A DNA stretch of 64,000 nt from an uncultured Spirochaetia bacterium (GTDB lineage Bacteria; Spirochaetota; Spirochaetia; CAKZLE01): positions 44,339 to 108,338 of the forward strand of contig CAKZLE010000025.1 of NCBI GenBank assembly GCA_937125225.1, given 5' to 3'. The notes under the pieces are model-generated. The model made no database searches, was not told the origin of the DNA, and worked only from the letters and a program-made list of their open reading frames with translations. Position 1 is the stretch's first letter. Every line of letters starts with the position of its first letter. The position numbers and the translations under genes were made by a program. Of this stretch, positions 25,278-34,323 are shown in pieces.

Positions 25278-26189
25278 ATGAACAATAAAGGACAGACCCT
25301 CTGGATACTATTCTTCATAGTCCCCGGATTATCATTAGTATCGATTGTCATCATCTACCCTCTGTTCGCATCATTACTGAACAGCTTCTATGCATGGGAT
25401 GGATTTACCAGGATGGAGTTCGTGGGATTACAGAACTTCAAGACGGTCTTCACCCAATATCCCTACAATGAGCGATTCTTCAATGCGATCGGTAATAACC
25501 TCAAATGGTTCATCTCCTCGATGGTGATACAGAATACGTTTGGCCTTCTTTTCGGTTATCTCCTCAGTAGAAGGATCAAAGGTCATGAGATCTATAAACG
25601 AGTCTTCTTCATGCCCGTCCTTCTCTCTATCATCGCAGTAGGTTTTCTCTGGAAGCTCTATTATAATCCACAGTTCGGCCTCTTTATGAAATTGTTCACC
25701 GCTTTAGGATGGGATTTCATGAATAGAGCATGGCTTGGGGATTCTTCGACGGCTACCTATGCGATCATCCTGATGAACATCTGGCGTTGGACGGGGTTCC
25801 CGACCCTCGTATTCCTCGCAGCGATGGATAATGTCCCAGAAGAGTGTCTTGAATCAGCTCACATGGATGGAACCCCTGAGTGGACGATGTTCTGGAAGAT
25901 CACCTTCCCCTTGATCATCCCCGCTATCATGGTCATCACGGTCCTGACCCTTATTGGATCGATCAATGTGTTCGAACAGGTCTATACGATGGCCGACCTT
26001 GATGGGGCCCCCAATTATGCGACTGATACGCTAGGAACGCTCTTCTACCGCTCAGCCTTCGGCTCTCAAGCTTCGACAGTTCCCGAGATCTCGATCGGTT
26101 CCTCCCTGTCCGTCATCATCTATGTCCTGTGTCTCGGATTATCTGTTCTTAATATCTTAGGATTCCAGAAGAAGGAGGTGCAGCTATGA
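25278..26189 (+). CDS. ABC sugar permease, MalF-type (system 2)
   Basis: A 303-residue CUT1 permease with six helices and the EAA-type coupling loop ESAHMDGTPEWTMFWKITFP. The N-terminal helix begins WILFFIVPGLSLVSIVIIYP, and the conserved FVGLQNF segment follows. Its stop overlaps the next permease start by four bases (ATGA), giving coupled translation. It forms the pore of ABC system 2. Confidence 0.94.
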   Translation: MNNKGQTLWILFFIVPGLSLVSIVIIYPLFASLLNSFYAWDGFTRMEFVGLQNFKTVFTQYPYNERFFNAIGNNLKWFISSMVIQNTFGLLFGYLLSRRIKGHEIYKRVFFMPVLLSIIAVGFLWKLYYNPQFGLFMKLFTALGWDFMNRAWLGDSSTATYAIILMNIWRWTGFPTLVFLAAMDNVPEECLESAHMDGTPEWTMFWKITFPLIIPAIMVITVLTLIGSINVFEQVYTMADLDGAPNYATDTLGTLFYRSAFGSQASTVPEISIGSSLSVIIYVLCLGLSVLNILGFQKKEVQL

Positions 26190-27043
26190 TCCTGGATTTT
26201 AGATTCTCGCACAGCTCACCGGTGAAGAAAGTCCTCTACATCCTTTTTCAGATCATCCTCATAGGGTATGTGATCGTCATCATCTATCCGATACTCAATC
26301 TATTGCTCTCCTCCTTCAAGACTACCCGTGAGATCTTCACGAACCCTTTCTCCTTTCCTGCAGAATGGCGTTTCAGTAACTATGTGAAGGTCTGGCAGAA
26401 GGGTGGCTTCGATATGTACTTCGTGAACTCCATCGTCATCACAGCGATAGCTATGGCCTTAGTCCTCCTGTTCGGCTCTATGGCAGCGAATGGGATAGCC
26501 CGTTATAACTATAAGATGAAGATGGTCGTCTATCTTCTGTTCCTCTCCGGGATCGTCTTACCCCTAAAGGCTGCGATCATCCCTCTATTCCTGCTGATCA
26601 AGAACCTTCACCTGACCGATAATCGGTTGAGTCTGATCCTGATCTTCGCGGCCATGGGACTCCCCTCGACGGTATTCATCCTCTCAGGGTTCATGAAGAC
26701 GATCCCGAAGGAGCTCGAATATGCTGCAAGGATCGATGGCTGTAATGACCTTGTCATCTTTCAGAAGATCGTCATCCCTCTCTCGATGCCCTCGATCACA
26801 CTCGTGACCATCTATAATATCGTCCCGATCTGGAATGATTTCTTCTTTCCTCTGATCTTCATATCGACCGATTCGAAGAAGACTCTCCCCCTTGGTGTGG
26901 CATCGTTCTTCGGGCAGTACCAGATAGCCTGGGATCTGATCTTCGCAGCACTATCTATTGCGATCGTACCGATGATCATAGTCTATCTGTTCATGTCCCG
27001 TTACTTCATCAAGGGTATGACAGCCGGAGCTGTGAAAGGCTAG
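26186..27043 (+). CDS. ABC sugar permease, MalG-type (system 2)
   Basis: A 285-residue MalG-type permease. The coupling loop is EYAARIDGCNDLVIFQKIVIP, and the C-terminus reads YFIKGMTAGAVKG, the usual ending of this group. Six hydrophobic helices are evident. It pairs with the preceding gene; AAGGAGG lies just upstream. No ATPase gene is present anywhere in the operon. Confidence 0.94.
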   Translation: MILDFRFSHSSPVKKVLYILFQIILIGYVIVIIYPILNLLLSSFKTTREIFTNPFSFPAEWRFSNYVKVWQKGGFDMYFVNSIVITAIAMALVLLFGSMAANGIARYNYKMKMVVYLLFLSGIVLPLKAAIIPLFLLIKNLHLTDNRLSLILIFAAMGLPSTVFILSGFMKTIPKELEYAARIDGCNDLVIFQKIVIPLSMPSITLVTIYNIVPIWNDFFFPLIFISTDSKKTLPLGVASFFGQYQIAWDLIFAALSIAIVPMIIVYLFMSRYFIKGMTAGAVKG

Positions 27044-27044
27044 T

Positions 27045-28235
27045 ATGATGAACATCGACAGCACTGATCGGCAAAGACTCTCAGAGATCAGAGACCTCTA
27101 TGCTGAGAACCTCTATGAGAGTGTCATCCCCTTCTGGGAGAGACACTCGATAGATACTGACCATGGGGGTTATCTCACCTGTCTTGAGAGAGACGGGAGT
27201 GTCTATGACACTGATAAGTTCATGTGGCTGCAGGCTAGGGAGATCTGGATGTTCTCCCATCTCTACAATCGGGTCAGACCTGAGAGTAGATGGCTTGAAT
27301 TCGCTTCGATCGGCATATCCTTTCTCGAACGCTTCGGGACTGATGATAAGGGTGACTTCTATTTTGCTCTCAGACAGGATGGGAAACCCCTAGTAGCCCC
27401 CTACAATATCTACTCTGACTGTTTTGCAGTCCTTGCCTATGCCGAATATGGAAGGGCCTCCGGTGACCCTGCCATGTTGGCAAAAGCGATAGCTATCCAT
27501 GAACGTATCGGAAAGAGAAAGAGTGATCCAAAGGGAATCTACAATAAACAGATAACCGAGAACAGGGAGATCAAGACCTTCGGATTCTCGATGATCGAAC
27601 TGAATATGGCTCAGGTATTGATGCAGAATACCGGAGACTCTCGCTATATGAGCACTATCTCAGAGGTCACTGAATCGATCTTGAACGACTTCATCGATCA
27701 TGAGAACAACATAGTCTATGAACGACTTGGTGCAGACGGGTCTCACCCGGACTGTATGGAGGGACGTCTGCTCTGTCCGGGACATGTCTGTGAAGTCCTT
27801 TGGTTCCTCGCTAAGAGTACTGATGACCCCGAACTCCTCAAAGAGTTCGCACAGGCCCTGAAGTGGACTTTGGAAAGAGGCTGGGATCGGGATCATGGAG
27901 GGATCTTCTACTATCAGGATAGTGAGGGGCTCCCGACAGATAAGCTCGAGTCAGAGATGAAACTCTGGTGGGTCCATGATGAGGCGATCTATGCAGCCCT
28001 CTTACTCGGGTATCTGACAGAGGATGAACAGTTGATCGAATGGTTCTTCCGGCTCCATGACTGGAGTTGGCCACGATTCGTTGATTCTGAGTATGGAGAA
28101 TGGTTCGGCTATCTCTACCATAATGGAGAGAGGGCGAAGAGTCTAAAGGGTGGTAAATGGAAGGGGTTCTTCCATCTACCGAGATTCCTGCTTGAGAGTA
28201 TCGATACCTTGGATCTCATGCTCGAAACTCCCTGA
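27045..28235 (+). CDS. N-acylglucosamine 2-epimerase (AGE) family protein
   Basis: A 396-residue protein with the (alpha/alpha)6-barrel AGE/RnBP pattern. Landmarks are PFWERHSIDTDHGGYLTCLE, WLQAREIWMFSHLYN, GFSMIELNMAQVL, LLCPGHVCEVLWFL and KLWWVHDEAIYAALL; the conserved histidines in PGHVCE and WVHDEA correspond to the catalytic His pair. AGE enzymes interconvert GlcNAc and ManNAc; relatives epimerise or isomerise mannose, glucose and cellobiose. In an amino-sugar operon GlcNAc/ManNAc interconversion is likely but not proven. Two consecutive ATGs (27045, 27048) could both serve as start; the gene begins one base after the permease stop. Confidence 0.9.
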   Translation: MMNIDSTDRQRLSEIRDLYAENLYESVIPFWERHSIDTDHGGYLTCLERDGSVYDTDKFMWLQAREIWMFSHLYNRVRPESRWLEFASIGISFLERFGTDDKGDFYFALRQDGKPLVAPYNIYSDCFAVLAYAEYGRASGDPAMLAKAIAIHERIGKRKSDPKGIYNKQITENREIKTFGFSMIELNMAQVLMQNTGDSRYMSTISEVTESILNDFIDHENNIVYERLGADGSHPDCMEGRLLCPGHVCEVLWFLAKSTDDPELLKEFAQALKWTLERGWDRDHGGIFYYQDSEGLPTDKLESEMKLWWVHDEAIYAALLLGYLTEDEQLIEWFFRLHDWSWPRFVDSEYGEWFGYLYHNGERAKSLKGGKWKGFFHLPRFLLESIDTLDLMLETP

Positions 28236-28251
28236 TGAAAGGATGAATAGT

Positions 28252-29694
28252 ATGAGCTGTAACGATAAGTTCAGGAGACCGAAGATAGGGCTTCTCGCCT
28301 TGAGTTCACGAAGGTTCAAAGCACTCGGAGAGGGGACCGCCTCAGGGCGCTATGACGAGAGGATCACCTCTGAGAGTGCTCAGATCATCAATGCGCTCTG
28401 TGAAGAGGTCGAGCTGGTCTTTCCCTGTGAGGTCAATGATCAGGAGAGTCTGAAGTTTGCGGTAAAGAGTCTCACTCTCGAAGAGGTCGATGGTATCTTA
28501 GTCTTCTTTCACTCCTGGGCTGAAGACAATGTATGGTCAAGATTCCTTCGAGACCATGCAGGTGATACACCTCTGATCTACTATCACCCTGCAAAGAGCC
28601 GTATCTCCTACGAGAACTGTGATGATGAGAATGACTTCGTACAGTTCCTCACAGATGGTGGACTCGTCGGTATGCTCGTAGGTTCAGGATCTCTCAAGCG
28701 ATTCGGTAAAGAGGCCAGGATCATCTCTGGTTCGATCGATTCTGCGAAGGATCGGATCATCGATCATGCTAAAGCCTGTCGATTACGCACGATCTTGCGA
28801 AGTTCGACCTTTGCGATCATGCCGACCTATAACGAGATCATGTGGAGTACCTATATCGATCCACACAGACTCTTCAGTTATGGGCCAGAACTTCGGTTCA
28901 TCAGTTATCGAGAACTCTTTGAAGTGGGTGAGGGGATCCCTGAGGAAAAGATCGCAGAATGGAAAGAGGACCTGATTCAGAAGTATCCTCTTTATGATGA
29001 GATAGATGAACGGAAGTTCGATGCCTCCCTACGGTATTCGTTAGCTTTAGAACAGCTCATGGAAAGTTATGGGATCGATGCTCTGACTCTCAATGATGTG
29101 AGTAGTCGGATCTTTGAAGAGATCGGTCTTCGACCAGGCTTCTATCCTGAGAGTATCAACGAGAATCGTTCGATCCTCTGTCCCGAAGGAGACCTTGGTC
29201 TTGCCTTCGCACAGTACCTGCTCAAACAATTGAGTTCCGAACAGGTGAATACCATCGAACCCTTCTACGTGGATGAGTCAAAGGATCTCTTCTGTGCAGG
29301 ACATGCCGGGCCTAATGACTATACCCATCCCTCAAGTAGGGATCATGTGAAGATAGCAGTGGATGCACGGTTCGCGAAGAGCCCCTACAAGTATGCTGGG
29401 GCCCCCTTCGCCTGGTTGAGAATACCCCCGGGTAAGATGACGATGCTTCATATCTCAGAGATTGATGGGACCTTCAAGATGGTGATAGCACTCATCGAAT
29501 CGTTAGAGGGAGAACATATGATCAATGGGTATGCTCACGGTGAGTTCAGACCGGTCGGCTCTGAAGTGAACAGCTTCTTTGAAAAGATCCTGAAGGTGGG
29601 AACGACCCAGCACTTTGCAGTGGTCCCAGGTGATCTTCGCTCGATCCTTCATGAATTCGGGAACCTGTGTGGCTTCGAGTGTCATATGATCTAG
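28252..29694 (+). CDS. L-fucose/L-arabinose isomerase-like sugar isomerase
   Basis: A 480-residue protein with the FucI/AraA fold. It has an N-terminal Rossmann-like segment (KIGLLALSSRRFKALGEG; VDGILVFFHSWAEDNVW), a central region with PTYNEIMWSTYIDPH, and a C-terminal domain with CPEGDLGLAFAQYLLKQ, FCAGHAGPNDYTHP and TQHFAVVPGDLRSIL. The Glu, Asp and His positions in these motifs match the metal-binding pattern of the family, whose members isomerise aldoses to ketoses with Mn2+. Which sugar is used cannot be told. The ATG at 28252 is preferred (AAAGG nine bases upstream); an upstream in-frame start would overlap the epimerase gene. Confidence 0.8.
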   Translation: MSCNDKFRRPKIGLLALSSRRFKALGEGTASGRYDERITSESAQIINALCEEVELVFPCEVNDQESLKFAVKSLTLEEVDGILVFFHSWAEDNVWSRFLRDHAGDTPLIYYHPAKSRISYENCDDENDFVQFLTDGGLVGMLVGSGSLKRFGKEARIISGSIDSAKDRIIDHAKACRLRTILRSSTFAIMPTYNEIMWSTYIDPHRLFSYGPELRFISYRELFEVGEGIPEEKIAEWKEDLIQKYPLYDEIDERKFDASLRYSLALEQLMESYGIDALTLNDVSSRIFEEIGLRPGFYPESINENRSILCPEGDLGLAFAQYLLKQLSSEQVNTIEPFYVDESKDLFCAGHAGPNDYTHPSSRDHVKIAVDARFAKSPYKYAGAPFAWLRIPPGKMTMLHISEIDGTFKMVIALIESLEGEHMINGYAHGEFRPVGSEVNSFFEKILKVGTTQHFAVVPGDLRSILHEFGNLCGFECHMI

Positions 29695-29740
29695 CGATAC
29701 ATTACGTCTATAAAAATTCTAAGATAACGGAGATAAGATT

Positions 29741-31567
29741 ATGAGCTTTATGTTTAACCCGTACCCCTATGATGATTACCATGCAGTCAATAGACCTGCT
29801 GTTGAACCTGCAGCTACCGATACGTTCATAGAGGGGAACGATCAAGTTTGTCGAGCGATCGTCGATATGATCGAAGCAAGATCGTCAGAGAAAGCTTCGC
29901 CTCTCGTCATAGGTCTAGATGGATATGCTTCTGCTGATTACCGGCATCTACTTCATCTAGTTGAACGAGCCCTGTTCACCGAAGGGGTGAAGAGTCGCTC
30001 TCTCTCAGTGGATAGCTATATGAAGAGTGCTAGAGAACTAGATAGCCTCATTGAGAAGAATCTCCCAACAGATAAGGAGATCGATCCGATCTTACTGTTC
30101 GGGCATCTCTATACAGGCTCCCCTGATACCTATTTCGATAAGAAGAAGGTAGAGGAGCTGAAAAAGAGTATCAATGAGGACTCTGATGTAGAGGTCTATA
30201 TCATCTATGGGACTCTCAGCGGTGCTGAGATCCTCAGGGATCTCTATGATATGATCTACTATATCGACGTCATCCCCAAAGATGTGGTAGCACGCTTCAA
30301 ACGTGGCAAGGTACAGAATATTGGGGATAACACACCGAAGACCTATAGAGAGTTGATGAGACGAGCCTACTACTGTGATTTCGAACTCTGTCAGGAGTTA
30401 CGTACAGAGCTTCTCCAGAAGGGGCTCATCGACTTCTACATAACCGGATCGAAACCTGATGCTATGCAGATGCTCTCCTTCTCCCTCCTCGATAAGCTCT
30501 GTGCAGCTCAGGTCCAAAGACCATTTCGCTGTAAGCCTGTCTATAATGAGGGTGTATGGGGTGGTTTCTATACCAAGAAGTACCGAGGTCTTCCTAAAGA
30601 GATGAAGAACTGTGCATGGGTCTTCGACCTCATCCCCGCAGAGGTCAGTCTCTTGATGGAGGTAGGGAGCTCTCTTGTAGATATTCCCTTCTATACCCTC
30701 ATCAGAATGCAGAGTAGAAGACTCCTTGGGGATAAGAGTGTAGAGACCTTCGGTGAGTATTTCCCAATGCGATTCAACTATGATGACACGATGCATAGTA
30801 GTGGGAACATGTCGATCCAGGTCCATCCGGGAGAAGAATACTGTATGAGTAACTTCTCAGAACTCGGAAGACAGGATGAGAGTTATTATATCGTCGCAGC
30901 CGGTCTTGATGCGAAGACCTACTGCGGTTTCAACGAAGGGGTCGATACCGATGAGTTCATGAGAAGTGTCAAAGAGTCAGAGACCCAGGCGAGTCCTGTA
31001 GACTATAAGCATTTCGTCAATGCCGTTCCGACGAGACCGGGAATGCAGTTCCTTCTACCCGGTGGAACGATCCACTCATCGGGAAGGAACCAGATGGTAT
31101 TGGAGATCGGCTCTCTCACTATAGGATCCTATACCTTCAAACTATATGATTATCTGAGAAAGGATCTCGATGGTACCCCACGGCCGATCCATTCGATCCA
31201 TGGGGAGAACGTGCTGAAGACAGACAGGAGGAGTTCCTGGGTCAAAGAGAATCTGATGAGGGAGCCCAAGGTCCTCTCACAGGAAGGGGATGCAACGGAA
31301 CTTGAACTCGGTCGCCATGAGATGTTCTATTTTACCTTGAGGAGACTCGATTTCCAGACCCGGATCCGGCAGAATACCGAGGGTAAGTTCCATGTCCTCG
31401 CTCTCGTTGATGGAGAGAGGGTACGAGTCGTCAGTGAAAGCGATGACAGCCTCTTCTATGAGATGAACTATCTCGATATCATCGTGGTTCCTGCCTGTTT
31501 AGGTGCCTATAGAATAGAGAATATGGGAGATCATCCGGTCTCGGTTCATAAGACACTTCTCGTCTGA
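29741..31567 (+). CDS. Mannose-6-phosphate isomerase (type I) fused to an N-terminal kinase-like domain
   Basis: A 608-residue protein, about twice the size of a short phosphomannose isomerase. Residues about 30-270 resemble a uridine-kinase/phosphoribulokinase fold, with strand VIGLDGYASADYRHLL where a P-loop should be, SRSLSVDSYMKSARELD, and ILLFGHLYTGSPDTYFDKKK, but the GxxxxGK(S/T) motif is missing, so it is probably a non-catalytic or differently working domain. Residues about 285-608 are a type I phosphomannose isomerase: SIQVHPGEEYC holds the Gln and His zinc ligands, and GGTIHSSGRNQMVLEIGS holds the later His and Glu. Likely reaction: mannose-6-P to fructose-6-P. It is co-transcribed with AGE and ROK genes. 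Confidence 0.82.
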   Translation: MSFMFNPYPYDDYHAVNRPAVEPAATDTFIEGNDQVCRAIVDMIEARSSEKASPLVIGLDGYASADYRHLLHLVERALFTEGVKSRSLSVDSYMKSARELDSLIEKNLPTDKEIDPILLFGHLYTGSPDTYFDKKKVEELKKSINEDSDVEVYIIYGTLSGAEILRDLYDMIYYIDVIPKDVVARFKRGKVQNIGDNTPKTYRELMRRAYYCDFELCQELRTELLQKGLIDFYITGSKPDAMQMLSFSLLDKLCAAQVQRPFRCKPVYNEGVWGGFYTKKYRGLPKEMKNCAWVFDLIPAEVSLLMEVGSSLVDIPFYTLIRMQSRRLLGDKSVETFGEYFPMRFNYDDTMHSSGNMSIQVHPGEEYCMSNFSELGRQDESYYIVAAGLDAKTYCGFNEGVDTDEFMRSVKESETQASPVDYKHFVNAVPTRPGMQFLLPGGTIHSSGRNQMVLEIGSLTIGSYTFKLYDYLRKDLDGTPRPIHSIHGENVLKTDRRSSWVKENLMREPKVLSQEGDATELELGRHEMFYFTLRRLDFQTRIRQNTEGKFHVLALVDGERVRVVSESDDSLFYEMNYLDIIVVPACLGAYRIENMGDHPVSVHKTLLV

Positions 31568-31582
31568 CGATAGGAGCTTGCT

Positions 31583-32521
31583 ATGAAACGTTCGGTGGTA
31601 TTGAGCATCGATGTCGGTGGTACCTACTACAAGGCTGCTGTATTGGATGCTCGATCATACGAGATCCTTCCTGGAAGCCTCTTTGAGCATCCCTCCTTTT
31701 CGAACGAGAACAGGGTGAAGATCCTTGAAGCATTTATTCAGGTCATCTCCCGGGGGATCAGCTTCCTAGAAGCTTCCGCCCAGCCACTTGAGTTGACCCG
31801 GATCGCCTTTGATTGTCCTGGTCCCTTCGACTATGTGAAGGGACAGGCGGTGATGCGACATAAGTTCAACGCCATATTCGGGGTCCCTCTCACTCCGATC
31901 ATCAGGTCTGAATGTGATATCTCAAAAGATATACCAGTCGTCTTCCATCATGATCTTCATGCCTTCACCTATGGAGTCTGTAGATTCGGGTCGGGGAGAG
32001 GCTTCGATTCAGTCTTCTGTGTGACGATCGGTACAGGTCTCGGTACTGGGTGTTTTAGAGGGGGAAGGATCGATATGAATATCGATGGGACTCCAAAGTA
32101 CCCGATGTTCGAGAAACCCTATGGAGGAGGTATCGTTGAAGATATCGTATCGAACAGGGGTCTGACTGCACAATACAATGAGAGATGTGACTCTGATCCT
32201 GCAGTAGATGCTAAGGATATCGAACTCCGTGCCATTTCAAGGCAGGATCGGGTCGCTTATGAGGTATATGAAGAGATGGGGAGGGTTTTGGGAAAGACGC
32301 TCTTACCGGTTCTTGAGCAGTTGAAGATAGAAGCCCTGATCATCGGTGGACAGATCTCAAAGGGTTTCGAACTGTTTGGAGATAGCTTGAGAGATGAGCT
32401 TGTCTCCTGTGAGTCGCTGAGTCTCATAGCTCCTGCACAGGACCTCAGTAGTACCGCTATCAGAGGCTGTGGTGCGATCCCCCTCTCCTGGTATGAAGCC
32501 TACCGGGAGGAGCAGCCATGA
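31583..32521 (+). CDS. ROK-family sugar kinase
   Basis: A 312-residue ASKHA kinase of the ROK family. The N-terminal ATP loop is LSIDVGGTYYKAAV, the catalytic region contains FDCPGPFDY and FHHDLHAFTYG (DxxA-type base region), VTIGTGLGTGCFRGG is the second phosphate loop, and IIGGQISKGFELF is the adenosine motif. The zinc-binding CxCGxxGCxE of many ROK repressors is not seen, and there is no DNA-binding domain, so it is a kinase rather than a repressor. With an AGE epimerase nearby, N-acetylmannosamine or glucose/mannose are possible substrates. AGGAG precedes the ATG; the stop overlaps the next gene by four bases. Confidence 0.88.
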   Translation: MKRSVVLSIDVGGTYYKAAVLDARSYEILPGSLFEHPSFSNENRVKILEAFIQVISRGISFLEASAQPLELTRIAFDCPGPFDYVKGQAVMRHKFNAIFGVPLTPIIRSECDISKDIPVVFHHDLHAFTYGVCRFGSGRGFDSVFCVTIGTGLGTGCFRGGRIDMNIDGTPKYPMFEKPYGGGIVEDIVSNRGLTAQYNERCDSDPAVDAKDIELRAISRQDRVAYEVYEEMGRVLGKTLLPVLEQLKIEALIIGGQISKGFELFGDSLRDELVSCESLSLIAPAQDLSSTAIRGCGAIPLSWYEAYREEQP

Positions 32522-33435
32522 GAGAGGTGAAGATCAATAGGCTTCCCCACGATCAGAGGGATGGCTTTTGTGAGACCTGCTTGAAGATCTTCTCTACCAT
32601 TCCCCTCGATCGTAAGACGATGAGAGAGACTCTGTTTGGTGATGATCACGCACAGTGTGTGATCTCTCTCATCGCTCAGACAGATGATCGTATTATCGGA
32701 GTCCTCCATGCCGTACTGCACCAGAGGGTGCTTTTTATCACGGTTGTTGGAGTGATAGAGGGCTATCGACGAGAACAGGTCGCCTCACGATTATATGAGA
32801 ATCTGCTCGCTGAATGCGCTCACCTCGACATCTCTGAGATACGGGTATCTGATTATCCCTATGGGTATGTTCTTCCCGGGATCTCCGATGCTTCAGGGAC
32901 CGCCTTCTTCAGTTCTCTTGGATTTCAACAGGATACGAGTCCTCTTGCCATGCAGAGGGAACTCAAAGAGTTCTCCTATGATGAACCGATACTTCACAGG
33001 AAAAGATCTCTCATAGGGTTAGGGTATGAGATAGTCCGGTATCAGGAATGCTACTTGGAGGCAGCTATAGCTTTCTTCGAGCGATGTATGGCACCTGATT
33101 GGAAAGATATTCTCATCTCAGCTCATAGGAGTAAGAGGCTTATAGCCAATGGAGCATGTTGTATTGATCCTACGGGGATCATGATCGGTGCCTCCTTCTA
33201 TGGTGTAGTCGGTAACGATCCGATGCGGTTCGGCCCGATCGGGGTGGATCCTGAAAGGAGAGGGTTATCGATTGGGAAGATACTACTGGAGGAATGTTTA
33301 TCCCTTCAGTATCGTGATGGGTTGAACAGGTCCTACTTTTTATGGTGTTATGGTGATTCACCGGCCTATCGCATGTATAGCGGTTCTGGTTTCACGGTCA
33401 TGTTGAAGATGCAGACCATGAACAAGAAATTCTAG
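32518..33435 (+). CDS. Tandem GNAT-family N-acetyltransferase
   Basis: A 305-residue protein with two GNAT-like halves. The N-terminal half has FITVVGVIEGYRREQVASRLYENLL, a degenerate acetyl-CoA loop; the C-terminal half has FGPIGVDPERRGLSIGKILLEECL, a complete R/Q-x-x-G-x-G/A-type pyrophosphate loop, then YRMYSGSGF. It probably transfers an acetyl group to an amine; an amino-sugar acceptor would fit the operon but is not shown. It overlaps the ROK gene by four bases and is followed by the RpiR regulator 21 bases on. Confidence 0.82.
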   Translation: MREVKINRLPHDQRDGFCETCLKIFSTIPLDRKTMRETLFGDDHAQCVISLIAQTDDRIIGVLHAVLHQRVLFITVVGVIEGYRREQVASRLYENLLAECAHLDISEIRVSDYPYGYVLPGISDASGTAFFSSLGFQQDTSPLAMQRELKEFSYDEPILHRKRSLIGLGYEIVRYQECYLEAAIAFFERCMAPDWKDILISAHRSKRLIANGACCIDPTGIMIGASFYGVVGNDPMRFGPIGVDPERRGLSIGKILLEECLSLQYRDGLNRSYFLWCYGDSPAYRMYSGSGFTVMLKMQTMNKKF

Positions 33436-33456
33436 GAAACGAATTGGAGGGAATCT

Positions 33457-34323
33457 ATGGAAAGCTCTTTATATCTATTGAAACAGCTTTGTGACAGTTC
33501 AATTGCTTCAGAGAAGAAACTTGCCGCCTATATTCTTGAGAATACCCATACTGTGATCAGTATGAGTATCACAGAGTTAGCAGAGAAGGCTGGTACTAGT
33601 GCGGCTGCGATCGTCAGACTGTGCAAGAAACTCGAGTTGAAAGGATTCCCTGAACTCCGGATAGCGATAGCTAGGGAGTTCTACTCTAAACGTTATACTC
33701 ATACTACAGAAGAGAAGACAGAATCTCTCGACTATAATGGAGAGTCCACGGTCTCAGAGATCGTTTCGAATATGCTCGGTGTCGTATCGAATGCGATAGA
33801 GAACATCGATAAGATCGTAAGCCGAAAGAACATCGAGACTACCGTCGAGAAGATCCGTGCTTCTCGCTCTATCCTCATCGGGGGTACTGGGGCTTCGGGT
33901 ATAGCAGGTAGAGACTTTCATCAGAAACTCACAAGACTCGGGTATCTTTCCACCTATAATGAGGATGCTGAACTGCAGACTATTGCCGCCTGTACCCTCA
34001 CAAAAGATGATGTGGTCATCGCATTATCATATTCTGGTGAGAAGAAGTCTCTCATTCGGACTATCCAAGAGGCAAAGAAGAACGAGGCCTATATCATAGC
34101 GATCACGAGATTCAAGCAGACGAGTATCTCTAAACTTGCAGATACTGCCCTCTATGTTCCTGATCTCGAATCACTCTATCGAGAGGGCGCCTCGGTGTCA
34201 CGTATCTGTCAATTAGTCATCATCGATCTAATATTCAACTCACTGATCGCTAGCGACTTCGAGAATTCTGTGAAACTTCTCGATCAGACCTGGCGGGTGA
34301 TCGATCATGAGATCACTGAATGA
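33457..34323 (+). CDS. RpiR/MurR-family transcriptional regulator
   Basis: A 288-residue regulator with an N-terminal HTH_6 domain (MSITELAEKAGTSAAAIVRL, CKKLELKGFPELRIAIARE) and a C-terminal SIS phosphosugar-binding domain (LIGGTGASGIAGRDFHQKL; DVVIALSYSGEKKSLIRTI; YIIAITRF). MurR of E. coli, which controls murQP and responds to MurNAc-6-P, is of this family. Being last in the ABC system 2 operon and central in the murQ block, it is the natural candidate reader of the repeated TGAAA-N5-TTTCA-like sites at 11437, 21901, 23829 and 37770. Its 3' end overlaps the convergent lactate dehydrogenase gene by 11 bases. Confidence 0.92.
   Translation: MESSLYLLKQLCDSSIASEKKLAAYILENTHTVISMSITELAEKAGTSAAAIVRLCKKLELKGFPELRIAIAREFYSKRYTHTTEEKTESLDYNGESTVSEIVSNMLGVVSNAIENIDKIVSRKNIETTVEKIRASRSILIGGTGASGIAGRDFHQKLTRLGYLSTYNEDAELQTIAACTLTKDDVVIALSYSGEKKSLIRTIQEAKKNEAYIIAITRFKQTSISKLADTALYVPDLESLYREGASVSRICQLVIIDLIFNSLIASDFENSVKLLDQTWRVIDHEITE

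Noticed and set aside
28150..28251. Longer N-terminus for the FucI/AraA-like isomerase
   Set aside because: It would overlap the AGE gene out of frame; a well-spaced ribosome site supports 28252.
34313..34323. 11-base overlap of the rpiR and lctD 3' ends as a sign of a broken gene
   Set aside because: Both proteins have complete C-termini for their families; convergent overlaps of this size are ordinary.
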